A stretch of 64,000 bases of DNA from JAIOHN01 sp038258185 (GCA_038258185.1 JBBSQD010000002.1:1-64000), one strand, 5' to 3'. Numbered from the stretch's first letter, positions 1 through 9,352 are shown. The notes: a model not told the origin generated them from the letters alone. Translations and numbers: made by a program.

Positions 1-2
1 AA

Positions 3-917
3 GGTCAGCGGTTGCTGGCACTGGCCGAAACCACCCAGGGCACCTTCACCTCCAACTGGCTGGCGGTTATTTTTCTGTTTCCGACTCTCGCCATTCTGGC
101 GCTGTTTCTGTATTACCCCATGCTGGATACTTTCCGACTCTCGACTTTGTTGTCACGTTTGGGTGCGCCGCGTTCTGTCTTTGTTTGCCTGGATAATTTT
201 ACCCGACTGGTGGGTGATCCGGCTTACACAAGCAGCATGGTAATCAGTTTCGGCATTGCGCTGGCGATTATCGTGATCGGTCTGGCGCTGTCGCTGCTGA
301 TCGCTACGATGGCTTACCAGCCGATTACTGGCGCGCGGATTTATCGCACCCTGCTGATCTGGCCGTATGCGCTTTCCCCGGTGATTGCTGGCATTATCTT
401 CCGGCTGTTATTTAATCCAACGGCGGGGGTGCTGAACCATATCACCAATAGTCTGATTGGCGTAAAAATACCGTGGTTGCTGGACCCGAATATCGCGCCG
501 TGGACAGTGATTCTAGCCAGCATCTGGAATGTGATGGGCTTCAATATCCTGTTTTACATCGCTGGTTTGCAGAATGTCCCCGGTGACCTTCAGGAAGCGG
601 CGTCGATTGATGGCGCGAATGTGCTTCAGCGCTTTTTCCGCATCACCTTCCCGCTGCTGTCGCCGATTACGTTTTTTCTCATCGTCACCAATACCACTTA
701 TGCCTTCTTTGATACCTTCGGCATGATCGACTTTTTGACGGAAGGCGGCCCGGTCAATTCCACGACGACGCTGATGTACAACGTTTACGAACTGGGCATC
801 GTCAACCGTGACCTGGGCAAAGCGGCGGCGCAATCGCTTGTCCTGTTCTTTATCGTTATCGCTGTGACGGTTATCCAGTTCAGAACCGGTCGCAATCGGG
901 TTACCTATGGAGCCTAA
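3..917 (+). CDS. Sugar ABC transporter permease (MalF/UgpA type), 5' end possibly outside the window
   Basis: Inner-membrane permease of a carbohydrate-uptake (CUT1) ABC transporter; it would pair with the next gene and take up sugars or glycerophosphodiesters delivered by a binding protein that lies outside the window. About six hydrophobic segments are visible. The ATPase-contact loop reads EAASIDGANVLQRFF followed by FPLLSP, the classic EAA motif near two thirds of the length. The reading frame is open back to base 3. The first possible start is a TTG at 12, and family members often have a short N-terminal arm before the first helix, so the true start may lie just upstream of the window. 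The next gene starts 3 bases after the stop, which shows an operon. The substrate cannot be told from sequence. Confidence 0.9.
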   Translation, partial: GQRLLALAETTQGTFTSNWLAVIFLFPTLAILALFLYYPMLDTFRLSTLLSRLGAPRSVFVCLDNFTRLVGDPAYTSSMVISFGIALAIIVIGLALSLLIATMAYQPITGARIYRTLLIWPYALSPVIAGIIFRLLFNPTAGVLNHITNSLIGVKIPWLLDPNIAPWTVILASIWNVMGFNILFYIAGLQNVPGDLQEAASIDGANVLQRFFRITFPLLSPITFFLIVTNTTYAFFDTFGMIDFLTEGGPVNSTTTLMYNVYELGIVNRDLGKAAAQSLVLFFIVIAVTVIQFRTGRNRVTYGA

Positions 918-920
918 ATC

Positions 921-1805
921 ATGACCAGTATTTCTCAGGATCAAGTCCAGCAGAATACCCTATCAAAGACCGGCAAAAATGTTCTGCGGCGCATCCTGCC
1001 CAAACGCTGGTATGCGCATCTCATTCTGATCTTCGCGGTCATTATGATGGGTTTCCCGCTGATGTATGCCATCATTGTCTCGACACAGGGCAACGCCGAA
1101 GTATTTGCTTATAAATTTACATTCGGCGACCAACTGGAGCGCAACTGGAACATTGTCATGAACCAGCGCAATCTGGGTCTGTACATGCTTAACAGTACGT
1201 TTGTCGCCATCGTGATGACCACTGCCAAAGCGGTCTTTTCGCTGCTGGCGGGTCTGGCATTTGTCTATTTCCGGTTTCCCGCAAAATGGCTGGTGTTCGG
1301 GTTTGTGCTGCTCACGCTGATGATGCCGACGGAAGTGATGGCGATTGCGCTGTTTCGCATCGTGTCCGGTCTGGGCTGGGGGGATAGTTATGTCGCGCTG
1401 ATCGTGCCGTTTATGGCGAGTGCTACCGGTACTTTCCTGTTTCGCCAGCATTTCGCCAATATCCCGGCGGAGCTTTCCGAGGCAGCGCAGATGGACGGCG
1501 CAACCCCGATTCAGTATCTGTTCCGGGTACTGATCCCCATTAGCTGGAATGCGATTGCAGCGCTGGCGGTCATTCAGTTCCTGTACGCGTGGAATCAGTA
1601 CATCTGGCCGTTGATGATTATTCAGGATCGTTCGAGTCAGGTGGTGCAGGTCGGTTTGCGGACGCTGGTGAGCGGGGTGGAAACCGGGGACAGCTTCGGG
1701 CCGATCATGCTGGGTGCGGTGATTGCCAGCATCCCGCCGCTGCTGGTGTTTATCCTGCTGCAAAAACAGTTTATGAGCGGGTTCGCGCTCACGCGGGATA
1801 AGTAA
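921..1805 (+). CDS. Sugar ABC transporter permease (MalG/UgpE type)
   Basis: Second permease of the same CUT1 transporter; it forms the heterodimeric channel with the upstream product. It has an N-terminal cytoplasmic arm rich in basic residues, a first helix near residues 30-50, and further helices typical of the MalG group. The EAA loop reads EAAQMDGATPIQYLF followed by IPISW. At 294 aa it has the normal length. It starts 3 bases after the upstream stop and so is probably translationally coupled. No ATPase gene follows; many bacteria of this type share one MsmX-like ATPase among several sugar transporters (family knowledge). Confidence 0.92.
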   Translation: MTSISQDQVQQNTLSKTGKNVLRRILPKRWYAHLILIFAVIMMGFPLMYAIIVSTQGNAEVFAYKFTFGDQLERNWNIVMNQRNLGLYMLNSTFVAIVMTTAKAVFSLLAGLAFVYFRFPAKWLVFGFVLLTLMMPTEVMAIALFRIVSGLGWGDSYVALIVPFMASATGTFLFRQHFANIPAELSEAAQMDGATPIQYLFRVLIPISWNAIAALAVIQFLYAWNQYIWPLMIIQDRSSQVVQVGLRTLVSGVETGDSFGPIMLGAVIASIPPLLVFILLQKQFMSGFALTRDK

Positions 1806-1810
1806 TTCAC

Positions 1811-1847
1811 AAAAAATACGGGGCATGCGATTTACGTCACATGCCCC
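1811..1847 (-). terminator. Rho-independent terminator between convergent genes
   Basis: An 8-bp perfect stem (GGGGCATG at 1820-1827 with CATGCCCC at 1840-1847) and a 12-base loop. Read on the minus strand it is followed by a T-rich tract (complement of 1811-1816), so it mainly serves the YdaT-like gene ending at 1857. It may also limit read-through from the permease operon. Confidence 0.7.
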
Positions 1848-1856
1848 ACAGAAAAT

Positions 1857-2048
1857 TTAACTCTCTTTGCGGATTTTCTTATCGCGGTTCTCGGCCCACT
1901 CTTTGGCCTGCGCCGTAGCGATAGAAATTGCGCGGTCTTCCTCATAGCCATCTTCCAACAGTGCGTTGGCGATTTCAATCGCTTTGTTGCGCACTTCCGC
2001 CGTAAAATTCTTGAGCGAATCGGGATAGTCGTTCTTTGTCCAGGGCAT
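1857..2048 (-). CDS. Small YdaT-like protein
   Basis: A 63-aa soluble, charged protein matching the N-terminal part of Bacillus YdaT-like proteins: it opens MPWTKNDYP, then has VRNKAIEIANALL, a D/E-rich turn and the segment AISIATAQAKEWAEN. The function of this family is unknown; members are often stress-associated in Bacillus. The start at 2048 was chosen over an in-frame TTG 15 bases upstream, because GGGAGG lies 7 bases before this ATG and the TTG would overlap that ribosome site. It is transcribed alone and ends at a hairpin terminator. Confidence 0.75.
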   Translation of the reverse strand: MPWTKNDYPDSLKNFTAEVRNKAIEIANALLEDGYEEDRAISIATAQAKEWAENRDKKIRKES

Positions 2049-2120
2049 AATTATACCTCCCAAAGTCTAACGATTAGCATTACAAGCGTAGCATGAAACC
2101 GGGAGGAATGGAGCAGATAT

Positions 2121-2837
2121 TTACAGTTCGCTCATTTTCTGGACGAACTCAGCGTGGGTGATGGGTTGATTATGGCCTTCGATGTAGATGTTCATATTTT
2201 GCGCCAGCAATGCCTGCAACATTTCGATATTCAGGCCGTCACCCGGTTGGCGCACCGCAGTCGGTGGTGGGTAGTAACAATCGCCGACGAATAACACGCC
2301 TTCACCAGCCACTTCCACCGTAATCGAATCCGCCGCATGTTTGCCGCCAATGTGGCGTAAGTCCAGCGTCACCTCATCGACATGCAGCACCATGTGGTCG
2401 GAAAATACGACTGATGGCAAAATTACACGGAAACCGCGCCAGTCATCAATCGCCCGTCCCAACGATTGCATCATACTCGCACGGGCGGGATTCTGGCGTA
2501 TTTCGTCCTGAATATAATGATTGCTCCACGGCTTGGAGGCGTACTGGCTGATTAATAAATCGCGCGTCTGCTCATGGCTGACGACCAGCGCATCAAAAAT
2601 CTGCGCGCCAAAAGTATGATCCCAGTGATAATGGGTGTAGACGATATGGCTGACTGAGGGCGCATTCATACGCCATAATTCACCCAGAATGCGGCGGGCG
2701 TGGCGGGGGCTGTTGCCTCCGTCGATCAGCACCGTATGTTCCTCGGTGATAATCACGCCGACATTGGGTTGGGTTTCGTTGGGGTTGTAGGGATAAATCC
2801 AGACATGCTCGCTGATCTGTTGGAGTTCTTCAGCCAT
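2121..2837 (-). CDS. Metallo-beta-lactamase-fold hydrolase
   Basis: A soluble 238-aa hydrolase of the MBL superfamily. Metal ligands are visible as THYHWDH (H69, H71, D73, H74), a later His in HIGGKHAADS, the bridging Asp in FVGDCYY, and the final His in IEGHNQP. The N-terminal beta strands (VGVIITEEHTVLIDGG) are standard. This looks like the small-molecule hydrolase branch rather than RNase Z or glyoxalase II, but the substrate is not inferable. It is divergent from the sirtuin gene, with about 125 bases between starts. A GAGG ribosome site precedes the ATG. Confidence 0.85.
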   Translation of the reverse strand: MAEELQQISEHVWIYPYNPNETQPNVGVIITEEHTVLIDGGNSPRHARRILGELWRMNAPSVSHIVYTHYHWDHTFGAQIFDALVVSHEQTRDLLISQYASKPWSNHYIQDEIRQNPARASMMQSLGRAIDDWRGFRVILPSVVFSDHMVLHVDEVTLDLRHIGGKHAADSITVEVAGEGVLFVGDCYYPPPTAVRQPGDGLNIEMLQALLAQNMNIYIEGHNQPITHAEFVQKMSEL

Positions 2838-2964
2838 ATTGCACTTTTTCCTCGTTTCTCATGATGGTTAAGATACTACAGTTACTCGTTACAAGGCGCA
2901 ATGCTCTGCAAAATTTTCCAGACTCTGAGATAATAAAGTCATTTACAGTTACAGGAATGCGTTC

Positions 2965-3723
2965 ATGACCAACCCTATCCAACAGGCGGCGGAAAAACTC
3001 CATCACGCGCAGCAGGTCACTGTGCTGACCGGCGCGGGTGTGAGCAAAGAGTCCGGCGTGCCCACCTTCCGCGATGCGCTGGACGGACTGTGGGCGCGTT
3101 ATGATCCGCAGCAGCTCGCGACAGTTGATGCTTTCCAGCGTGATCCCAAACTGGTGTGGGACTGGTACGCCTACCGGCGTGATCTCGTGCGGCAGGCACA
3201 GCCGAATGCCGGCCATTATGCGCTGGCGCAGCTCGAACAGTATTTTCCGGCGCTGACCCTCATCACGCAGAATGTCGATGATCTGCACGAACAGGCAGGC
3301 AGCAGCGATGTGATTCATCTGCATGGCAATATTGCGCAGAGCAAATGTTTCGCCGATTGTCAGGGGAAACCCACTTTGATTGATCTTACACAACTGGATT
3401 ACGAAACTACCCCGCCCAATTGTCCGCACTGTGGCGCGTATCTGCGACCGGATGTCGTCTGGTTTGGCGAGAATCTGCCGCTGGACGCGCTCAACCGCGC
3501 GGCAAGCCTCAGCCAGCAGGCCGATGTGATGCTGGTGGTCGGCACATCGGGGCTGGTCACACCTGCCGCGACCTTGCCGCAAGTCGCCCGTGATGCCGGC
3601 GCAACGATTATTGAAGTCAACCCGGACGACACGCCGCTCACACATCTTGCTCAGGTCAAGCTGACGGGGGCGTCCGGCGTGATGCTGCCGCTGCTGCTGG
3701 AGGCGATGGAGGCCCATGCGTAA
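2965..3723 (+). CDS. cobB: NAD-dependent protein deacylase, sirtuin (CobB/SIRT5-like)
   Basis: Removes acyl groups from protein lysines using NAD+. The Rossmann motif is TGAGVSKESGVPTFR (residues 22-36), TQNVDDLH (101-108) positions NAD, and the catalytic base is H120 in HLHGN. Four Cys form the zinc site (C128, C132, C153, C156). Y68 and R71 reproduce the Y-x-x-R pair that class III sirtuins use to bind succinyl or malonyl groups, so desuccinylase/demalonylase activity is likely (inference from family knowledge). At 252 aa it has the usual bacterial length. Its last 8 bases overlap the next gene. Confidence 0.93.
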   Translation: MTNPIQQAAEKLHHAQQVTVLTGAGVSKESGVPTFRDALDGLWARYDPQQLATVDAFQRDPKLVWDWYAYRRDLVRQAQPNAGHYALAQLEQYFPALTLITQNVDDLHEQAGSSDVIHLHGNIAQSKCFADCQGKPTLIDLTQLDYETTPPNCPHCGAYLRPDVVWFGENLPLDALNRAASLSQQADVMLVVGTSGLVTPAATLPQVARDAGATIIEVNPDDTPLTHLAQVKLTGASGVMLPLLLEAMEAHA

Positions 3724-4795
3724 TTTCAGAGTGTGCGGGTTGTTGGTATTTTGCCTGCTGATTGTCACGCCGTTGGCGGCACAGGTCGAAAGTGATTTTA
3801 ACGGCCATCCATTGCAGGTGTTTATCGAAAAAAATATCGACCCGTTAGGGACAGATCGCCTGCAATTTGTCGACTCGCTGACGGGCGATGTGATTCCGGT
3901 GGAGGTCAATGGGCGCCAGTATACGCCAGTCGGGCGCGAAGTCATGTGTTTTGATTTCGCCAGCAACCGCGTGATGCTGGCTGGTACGGATGGCGAAATC
4001 AGCGAGCATCCTTTCATCCAACCCACTGCCAACACACAGCGCATTGATTGGGTGATAGCGCCGCCGCGTATTGCTTGGACCATTACCAACAGTGATGAGG
4101 ATGGCAATCTCAGCACGATCACCTATGCCAGTTTGCTGGATGGCGGTGATCAGCAGGAAATCCTCGATGATGGCCCACGTGCTGGCATTCGCGTGCTGCC
4201 AGTCGCCTTCAATGATACGCAAACGGTGCTGTATATGGATTATCAACCGGCTGTCGGGGACTTTTCGCCCTATCAGCAATACGCCGGTCTGTTCGGGCTG
4301 GACATGGACACGCAGCAGGTTCAACTGCTGCCCAATGAGCCGGGTTGTTTCTGCGGGGCGGCGTTGGGTGCTGGCCTGCTGGTGCGGCTGGAACTGGTCG
4401 CTGATCAGGGCGGATTTGATGTGCATGTCTACAATCTGGAAGGTCTGGTCAATCAGACGATCGCGGCCTTAGAACTGGATGGCTACACTCAGGCGGGTGA
4501 TCTCAACCTCTCACCGGATGGCAACCGCGCCATTTATGCGCTGGCGCAAATCAGTGATTTTGGCGGTGCCAATCAATCCGTCAGGACGATTTTTGTACTC
4601 ATCAATCTGGATGATCTCACGCAGGAAGCGCTCACCGACCCGATTACGGCCTTCGTCAAACCGGTTGAGTGGACAGAAGACAGCACCGCGCTGATTTTCA
4701 CCAGCCCCGATCAGGACGGCACGTGGAAGATTAATCTGGCGGATGGTCAGCTAGAACGCATCGCCAGCGCGACTTATCTGGGAACGCTAAAGTAA
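3716..4795 (+). CDS. Secreted beta-propeller (TolB/WD40-like) protein
   Basis: A 359-aa exported protein. It has a Sec signal peptide at residues 1-22 (RNFRVCGLLVFCLLIVTPLAA), then beta-rich repeats of the TolB/DPP-IV propeller kind, for example NLSPDGNRAIYALA near 250 and WTEDSTALIFTSPDQDGTW near 325. No catalytic residues are evident. It overlaps the sirtuin stop by 8 bases, and GGAGG lies just before its ATG inside the sirtuin gene, so the two are translationally coupled although their cellular locations differ. It may be a surface binding or sensing protein; the function is unknown. Confidence 0.7.
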   Translation: MRNFRVCGLLVFCLLIVTPLAAQVESDFNGHPLQVFIEKNIDPLGTDRLQFVDSLTGDVIPVEVNGRQYTPVGREVMCFDFASNRVMLAGTDGEISEHPFIQPTANTQRIDWVIAPPRIAWTITNSDEDGNLSTITYASLLDGGDQQEILDDGPRAGIRVLPVAFNDTQTVLYMDYQPAVGDFSPYQQYAGLFGLDMDTQQVQLLPNEPGCFCGAALGAGLLVRLELVADQGGFDVHVYNLEGLVNQTIAALELDGYTQAGDLNLSPDGNRAIYALAQISDFGGANQSVRTIFVLINLDDLTQEALTDPITAFVKPVEWTEDSTALIFTSPDQDGTWKINLADGQLERIASATYLGTLK

Positions 4796-4850
4796 GGCCA
4801 ATACAGCATAGTGGTTTGATTGCATGTGGCAGTGGATTCAGGCATAACCT

Positions 4851-4867
4851 TATAATACTGCTATAAT
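4851..4867 (+). promoter_or_regulatory. Two possible -10 boxes before the ChbG-like gene
   Basis: TATAAT occurs twice, at 4851-4856 and 4862-4867, about 45-60 bases before the ATG at 4911. No convincing -35 box lies at the right distance, so this is only a weak promoter call. Confidence 0.3.
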
Positions 4868-4910
4868 TCTTTTGGACATTTAATTACCAGGATATTTCAA
4901 GGATCGTGCC

Positions 4911-5801
4911 ATGCAGATGAACCCTGCCCTGAAAAAACTTGGCTTCGACCAGAATGATCGCGTGGTTATTCTCCATGCGGATGATATTGGCATGTGTCAG
5001 GCCAGTGTCAGCGCCTATAGTGATCTGGTGGATTTCGGGCTGATGTCATCTGCGGCAACGATGGTGCCCTGCCCGTGGTTCCCGTCCGTTGCGGAATACT
5101 GCCGCCAGCATCCTGATGTGGATATGGGGGTGCATCTCACGCTGACCTGCGAGTGGGATCAATACCGCTGGGCGCCGATCTCCACGGCTGACCGCGAATC
5201 CGGTCTGATGGATGACGAGGGTTATTTTCACCGTAGCAGCCAGGCCACACAGACACACGCCCAGACCAAAGCGGTTGAAGCCGAAATCGAAGCACAGATT
5301 AAGCGTGCGCTGGATGCCGGCATTGTCCCCACCCACATTGATAGTCATATGGGAACGGTTGCTCATCCGCGTTTTGTACCGCTGTATATTCAGGCATCGC
5401 TGAGTTACAGGCTACCAACTATGAGCATCCGCTGGGATGCGGCGCAATTCCAACAACAACGCGGGGTTGATGCAGCGGCTGCGCAGTCACTGGCAGAAGC
5501 AGTCGCAACACTGGAAGATCAGGGTATACCGCTGTTCGATCAAATGTCGGGGATGCCGCTGAGCGGCGACAAACCGATTGAACTGGCGCAGAAAATACTG
5601 GGCGAATTGCCTCCCGGTCTGACCATGTTCATCTTTCATCCGTCCCAGGATACCCCCGAACTGCGCGCCATCGCGCCGGACTGGGCGGCACGCGTGGCGG
5701 ATTACGAACTGTTCAGCAGCGAGAAACTGCGCACATTTATCCAGCAAGAAGGCATTCAGGTCATCGGTTATCGTCAATTACGCGATCTCATGCGCCCATG
5801 A
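4911..5801 (+). CDS. ChbG/HpnK (YdjC-like) carbohydrate deacetylase
   Basis: A 296-aa cytoplasmic deacetylase of the YdjC family, which removes N-acetyl groups from chito-oligosaccharides or related sugars (family knowledge). Metal and catalytic signatures are HADDIG (residues 24-29), GVHLTL (near 72) and THIDSHMG (near 142-149). The later FHPS segment near 243 matches the C-terminal conserved patch. The start is ATG 4911, with a second in-frame ATG six bases on. It is preceded by a short intergenic region with -10-like boxes and followed by endonuclease III. It may also act in polysaccharide turnover. Confidence 0.85.
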   Translation: MQMNPALKKLGFDQNDRVVILHADDIGMCQASVSAYSDLVDFGLMSSAATMVPCPWFPSVAEYCRQHPDVDMGVHLTLTCEWDQYRWAPISTADRESGLMDDEGYFHRSSQATQTHAQTKAVEAEIEAQIKRALDAGIVPTHIDSHMGTVAHPRFVPLYIQASLSYRLPTMSIRWDAAQFQQQRGVDAAAAQSLAEAVATLEDQGIPLFDQMSGMPLSGDKPIELAQKILGELPPGLTMFIFHPSQDTPELRAIAPDWAARVADYELFSSEKLRTFIQQEGIQVIGYRQLRDLMRP

Positions 5802-5862
5802 CACATGTTTCTTAACAAACGTGGGTTGCTCTGAATTCGAGACTAACTGTAAAATAGTTGAT

Positions 5863-6570
5863 ATGGCAAAACAAAACATTCCAGCGACAATCGAAGATTT
5901 TCCACGCCGACAGGCCAAATATGCACCTGTCAAAGCGGCGTTGAGCGAAATGTATGGCACACCCATCTGGCGTGAGGATACCCCGCCGATGGATGAGCTG
6001 ATTAGCTGCATCCTCAGCCAGAACACCAGCGATACCAATCGGGATCGCGGTTTTGACGCGCTGAAGCAACGCTATCCAACCTGGCAGGCGGTCATTGATG
6101 CCCCGCTGGAAGAACTCATCGACACCATTCGCTCGGCGGGATTGTCGCGCCAGAAAGCCCCGCGCATCCAGGCCATTCTGGAATACATCCTGGCCGAACG
6201 TGGTGAATTTAATATTGATTTCCTGAACGACATGCCGTTAGACGAAGCCCGCGACTGGCTCACAGCCCTGAACGGTATAGGCCCGAAAACCGCCGCGATT
6301 GTGCTGTGTTTCTCGTTTCAACGGCCAGCGTTTCCGGTCGATACCCATGTGCATCGTGTCGGCCAGCGCATTGGTTTTTTGCCGGAAGGCATTACTGCCG
6401 ACAACGCTCACCCGGTGATGGAGGCGCTTGTCCCGCCGGAAGATCATTACGCCTTCCATATTAATCTGATCCAGCATGGACGTGAAATCTGCCGTGCGCG
6501 TAATCCGTTATGCGAACGCTGCCCAGTAACCCCCTTCTGTGATTATTATCAAAAAGCAGTGAAAAAATGA
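5863..6570 (+). CDS. nth: Endonuclease III-family DNA glycosylase
   Basis: Base-excision repair glycosylase/AP lyase acting on oxidised pyrimidines. The helix-hairpin-helix is LNGIGPKTA with the catalytic Lys, followed by VDTHVHR with the catalytic Asp. The C-terminal iron-sulphur cluster ligands fit C-x6-C-x2-C-x5-C (CRARNPLCERCPVTPFC). The start is taken as ATG 5863; an earlier GTG at 5821 would add 14 residues unlike the family. No good ribosome site is visible. The stop overlaps the next start (ATGA), so this repair enzyme is translationally coupled to a histidine kinase, which is an uncommon arrangement. Confidence 0.9.
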   Translation: MAKQNIPATIEDFPRRQAKYAPVKAALSEMYGTPIWREDTPPMDELISCILSQNTSDTNRDRGFDALKQRYPTWQAVIDAPLEELIDTIRSAGLSRQKAPRIQAILEYILAERGEFNIDFLNDMPLDEARDWLTALNGIGPKTAAIVLCFSFQRPAFPVDTHVHRVGQRIGFLPEGITADNAHPVMEALVPPEDHYAFHINLIQHGREICRARNPLCERCPVTPFCDYYQKAVKK

Positions 6571-8432
6571 CGATGACGACCAATTCCAACAACCCCTCAC
6601 CGAAGGGCATTTCGGAGCGCGAAATCGCTGGTATGCGCCAGAATATTAACCTGCTGCGCAGCCAGCTACAGTCTGGTCAAATCGACGGCAATTTTTTCAA
6701 CCGTCAACTGGAGAAGCTCACCGAAATGCTGGTGCTGGTGGAGGAAGATCAGAAACAGCGTAAGAAAGAAGGCCGATTCGAGGCGCTGTATAACGTCAGC
6801 CGTTTGCTGGGTTCATCGCTGGATCTGCAAACTGTACTCGATCAGGTGATGGACGCGATCATCAAGCTGACCAGGGCGGAACGTGGTTTCCTCATGCTGC
6901 GCGATGATGATGGCGGCTTAACGGTCAAGGTGGCACGTGGGCTGGATCAGCAAACACTGACCAGTGAGCAGTTCAAATTCAGCCGCACGATTACCAATCA
7001 GGTGCTGGACAGTGGCAAGCCGGTGGTCACAACCAACGCCGCCGAGGACCCGCGTTTCTCCGGTCAGGCCAGCATTGTCGCCCAGGCGCTGCGCAGCATT
7101 ATGGCGACCCCGTTACGAGCGCGTGGCAGCGTCATCGGCGTGGTATTTGTCGATAATAAGATCATCACAGGTCTGTTTAACGAGGATGATCTCGCCGCTT
7201 TGGATGCGCTGGTCGGTCAGGCAGCGGTCGCGCTGGATAACGCCCTGCTCTTCAGCGCGACCGATCAGGAACTGGCGAGCCGTATCGAAGAACTGCGTCA
7301 GCTTCGGCGCATCGACTTGTTGTTGAACGAAACGCTGGACGCGGACAAAGCCATGCAATACACGCTGGAATGGGGATGCCGGCTGTCCGGTGCTGCCAGC
7401 GGTCATTTAGGCTGGTTAGAAGTTAAAGAAGGCCAGGTTCATGCCGCGCATCATTATGGCTTGAACGGAAGTGAGCAACCGCCTGTCGTTCTGAATAGTG
7501 TTTATCCGGAAATCGCCCAGGTCATCGCCAGTGGTTCTCCGTTAAGGGTGAACACGTCAGACGCACAAAAAGCCATGATTTTGCCGATTATCACCGATCA
7601 AAAAGTGATCGGCACGCTGATTGTCAAACGTGCCGATGGGCGGGATTTTACGACTGAGCAGCAGGACGTGGCCGAACGGGTGCTTTCGCGTGGTGCGGTT
7701 GCGATTGAGAATGCGCGGCTGTATGCAGCGGTGCAGGCGGCTGACCGCGCTAAAAGTGAATTTGTGGGTATTGTCGCGCATGACCTTAAAACACCGATGA
7801 CCAGCATTGCTGGTTATGCCGATCTCACTCTGTTTCAGAAAGACAATCTGGAAGAGCGGCAGATTCAATTCATCAATAACATCCGCAACACGGTCAAGCG
7901 GATGGAAATGTTGGTGTCTGACCTGTCGGACATCAGCCGTATTGAAAGCGGGCATTTCCGCATGGATGAGATTCGCGTCCCCGTGCCGGAAATTGTGCAG
8001 GCGGTCAAAGACAATACGCTGCCGCAGATTAATCAGCGTAATCATCAATTCATTGAACAGATTGATGTTGACCTGCCGGCTTTATGGGTCGATTATTATC
8101 GTTTGCTGCAAGTGCTGACTAATCTGGTCAGTAACGCCTATAAATATACGCCCGATAACGGCACTATCACCCTCAGCGCACGCCCTGATGATGGCCGTAT
8201 CGCCTTCAGTGTCACCGATACGGGTATCGGGCTTACAGAAGAAGCCATCGCCATGCTGGGGACTAAATTCTGGCGGGCAGAGGATGATTACACACGATCA
8301 CAACCCGGCACCGGCCTGGGTTTTGCGATCACCCGCGCCCTGATTGAACAAATGGGCAGCGAAATTCATATAGAGAGTCAGCTTGGTAAAGGCAGCACCT
8401 TCACGTTCAGTGTGGCCGTTACCCAGTCATGA
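6567..8432 (+). CDS. GAF-domain sensor histidine kinase
   Basis: A cytosolic hybrid-less sensor kinase of 621 aa with no membrane segment. Domains in order: coiled coil (about 17-70), GAF (about 72-230), a second and more divergent GAF (about 245-385), HisKA with phospho-acceptor H405 in IVAHDLKTP, and HATPase with N box LVSNAYKYT, G1 DTGIGL and G2 GTGLGF. It should autophosphorylate and pass phosphate to a receiver protein, but no response regulator lies beside it; the nearest is about 15 kb downstream on the other strand. It overlaps nth by 4 bases and is followed 26 bases later by another kinase. Confidence 0.93.
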   Translation: MTMTTNSNNPSPKGISEREIAGMRQNINLLRSQLQSGQIDGNFFNRQLEKLTEMLVLVEEDQKQRKKEGRFEALYNVSRLLGSSLDLQTVLDQVMDAIIKLTRAERGFLMLRDDDGGLTVKVARGLDQQTLTSEQFKFSRTITNQVLDSGKPVVTTNAAEDPRFSGQASIVAQALRSIMATPLRARGSVIGVVFVDNKIITGLFNEDDLAALDALVGQAAVALDNALLFSATDQELASRIEELRQLRRIDLLLNETLDADKAMQYTLEWGCRLSGAASGHLGWLEVKEGQVHAAHHYGLNGSEQPPVVLNSVYPEIAQVIASGSPLRVNTSDAQKAMILPIITDQKVIGTLIVKRADGRDFTTEQQDVAERVLSRGAVAIENARLYAAVQAADRAKSEFVGIVAHDLKTPMTSIAGYADLTLFQKDNLEERQIQFINNIRNTVKRMEMLVSDLSDISRIESGHFRMDEIRVPVPEIVQAVKDNTLPQINQRNHQFIEQIDVDLPALWVDYYRLLQVLTNLVSNAYKYTPDNGTITLSARPDDGRIAFSVTDTGIGLTEEAIAMLGTKFWRAEDDYTRSQPGTGLGFAITRALIEQMGSEIHIESQLGKGSTFTFSVAVTQS

Positions 8433-8458
8433 CCAAACGAGATAAGAGATAGCACGCT

Positions 8459-9352
8459 ATGGCAAACGATTCACTTACACAGGTACGCGCACTGGTTGAT
8501 GAACTTTTAGAGGCCGCCCGTGCTGGGCGCATTATTCCGATTCGGCTGGCGGGTCAGGTTGAGGCCATATCCGACGCATTGGAACAGGCGGAATCGCAAC
8601 AGCCCGCAGCGGAGACACATAACAGCGGTGAGCCAGAAATCAGCGGGGATATCGCCGAATATATCCACGAGCAGGCTGAATTTATGTCTATCGCGATCCA
8701 TGAACTGCGGGTGCCTATGACCAGCATTCTGGGTTACGCGGACATGCTCAACGCACCCTCCATGGGTGAGTTGAATGACATGCAAAAGTCATTTCTGCAA
8801 ACCATCCGCAACAATGCCCGCCGCATGCAAACCCTTTTGAGTGATGTCAGCGATGTGAGCAAGGTACGCGGGCGCACTATGAAAATCGTGTCCAAAATGG
8901 ACATGTTCAAAAACATTGGCATGCGGGTCGAAAAGGATATGACGCCGATTGCGGAGGAGATGAAACGCACGCTCACCTTCGATATTCCACAGGGACTGCC
9001 ATTACTGAATATTGACGGTGAAGTATTAGCCAAAGCTCTGAGCAAAATGGTGGAAAACTCGCTGCGTTATACTCAGGAAGGCGGCAATGTTTCGCTCACC
9101 GCCTCCAGTGAAAATGACTGGCTGGTGATCAAAATCGCTGATGATGGCATCGGCATGACTCCCGAAGAAATCGCGCAGTTGGGCACCCTCTATTTCCGTG
9201 CAGACAGTGATTATGTGCGCCAGTATAAAGGCAGTGGTCTGGGCATCCCTATCGCCTATGGCATTATCAGAATGCTGGGTGGCAAAGTCGATGTGGACAG
9301 TACACCTGATAAGGGCACGACCTTCACGATTACCTTACCGGGAATGAGTTAA
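8459..9352 (+). CDS. Histidine kinase with minimal N-terminal region
   Basis: A 297-aa soluble kinase. A short helical N-terminal part (1-70) without a recognisable sensor domain is followed by HisKA with H81 in IAIHELRVPM, and by HATPase with N box MVENSLRYT, G1 DDGIGM and G2 GSGLGI. All motifs needed for autophosphorylation are kept. It is paralogous to the kinase parts of its two neighbours and co-transcribed with them. The next gene begins in its stop codon (TAATG). With no sensor domain it probably depends on a partner, perhaps the GAF kinase upstream through mixed dimers (inference). Confidence 0.9.
   Translation: MANDSLTQVRALVDELLEAARAGRIIPIRLAGQVEAISDALEQAESQQPAAETHNSGEPEISGDIAEYIHEQAEFMSIAIHELRVPMTSILGYADMLNAPSMGELNDMQKSFLQTIRNNARRMQTLLSDVSDVSKVRGRTMKIVSKMDMFKNIGMRVEKDMTPIAEEMKRTLTFDIPQGLPLLNIDGEVLAKALSKMVENSLRYTQEGGNVSLTASSENDWLVIKIADDGIGMTPEEIAQLGTLYFRADSDYVRQYKGSGLGIPIAYGIIRMLGGKVDVDSTPDKGTTFTITLPGMS

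Noticed and set aside
2830..4122. 430-aa open frame on the minus strand opposite the sirtuin and propeller genes
   Set aside because: It mirrors codon usage of the sirtuin and following gene, has no recognisable domain, and lies antisense to well-supported proteins.
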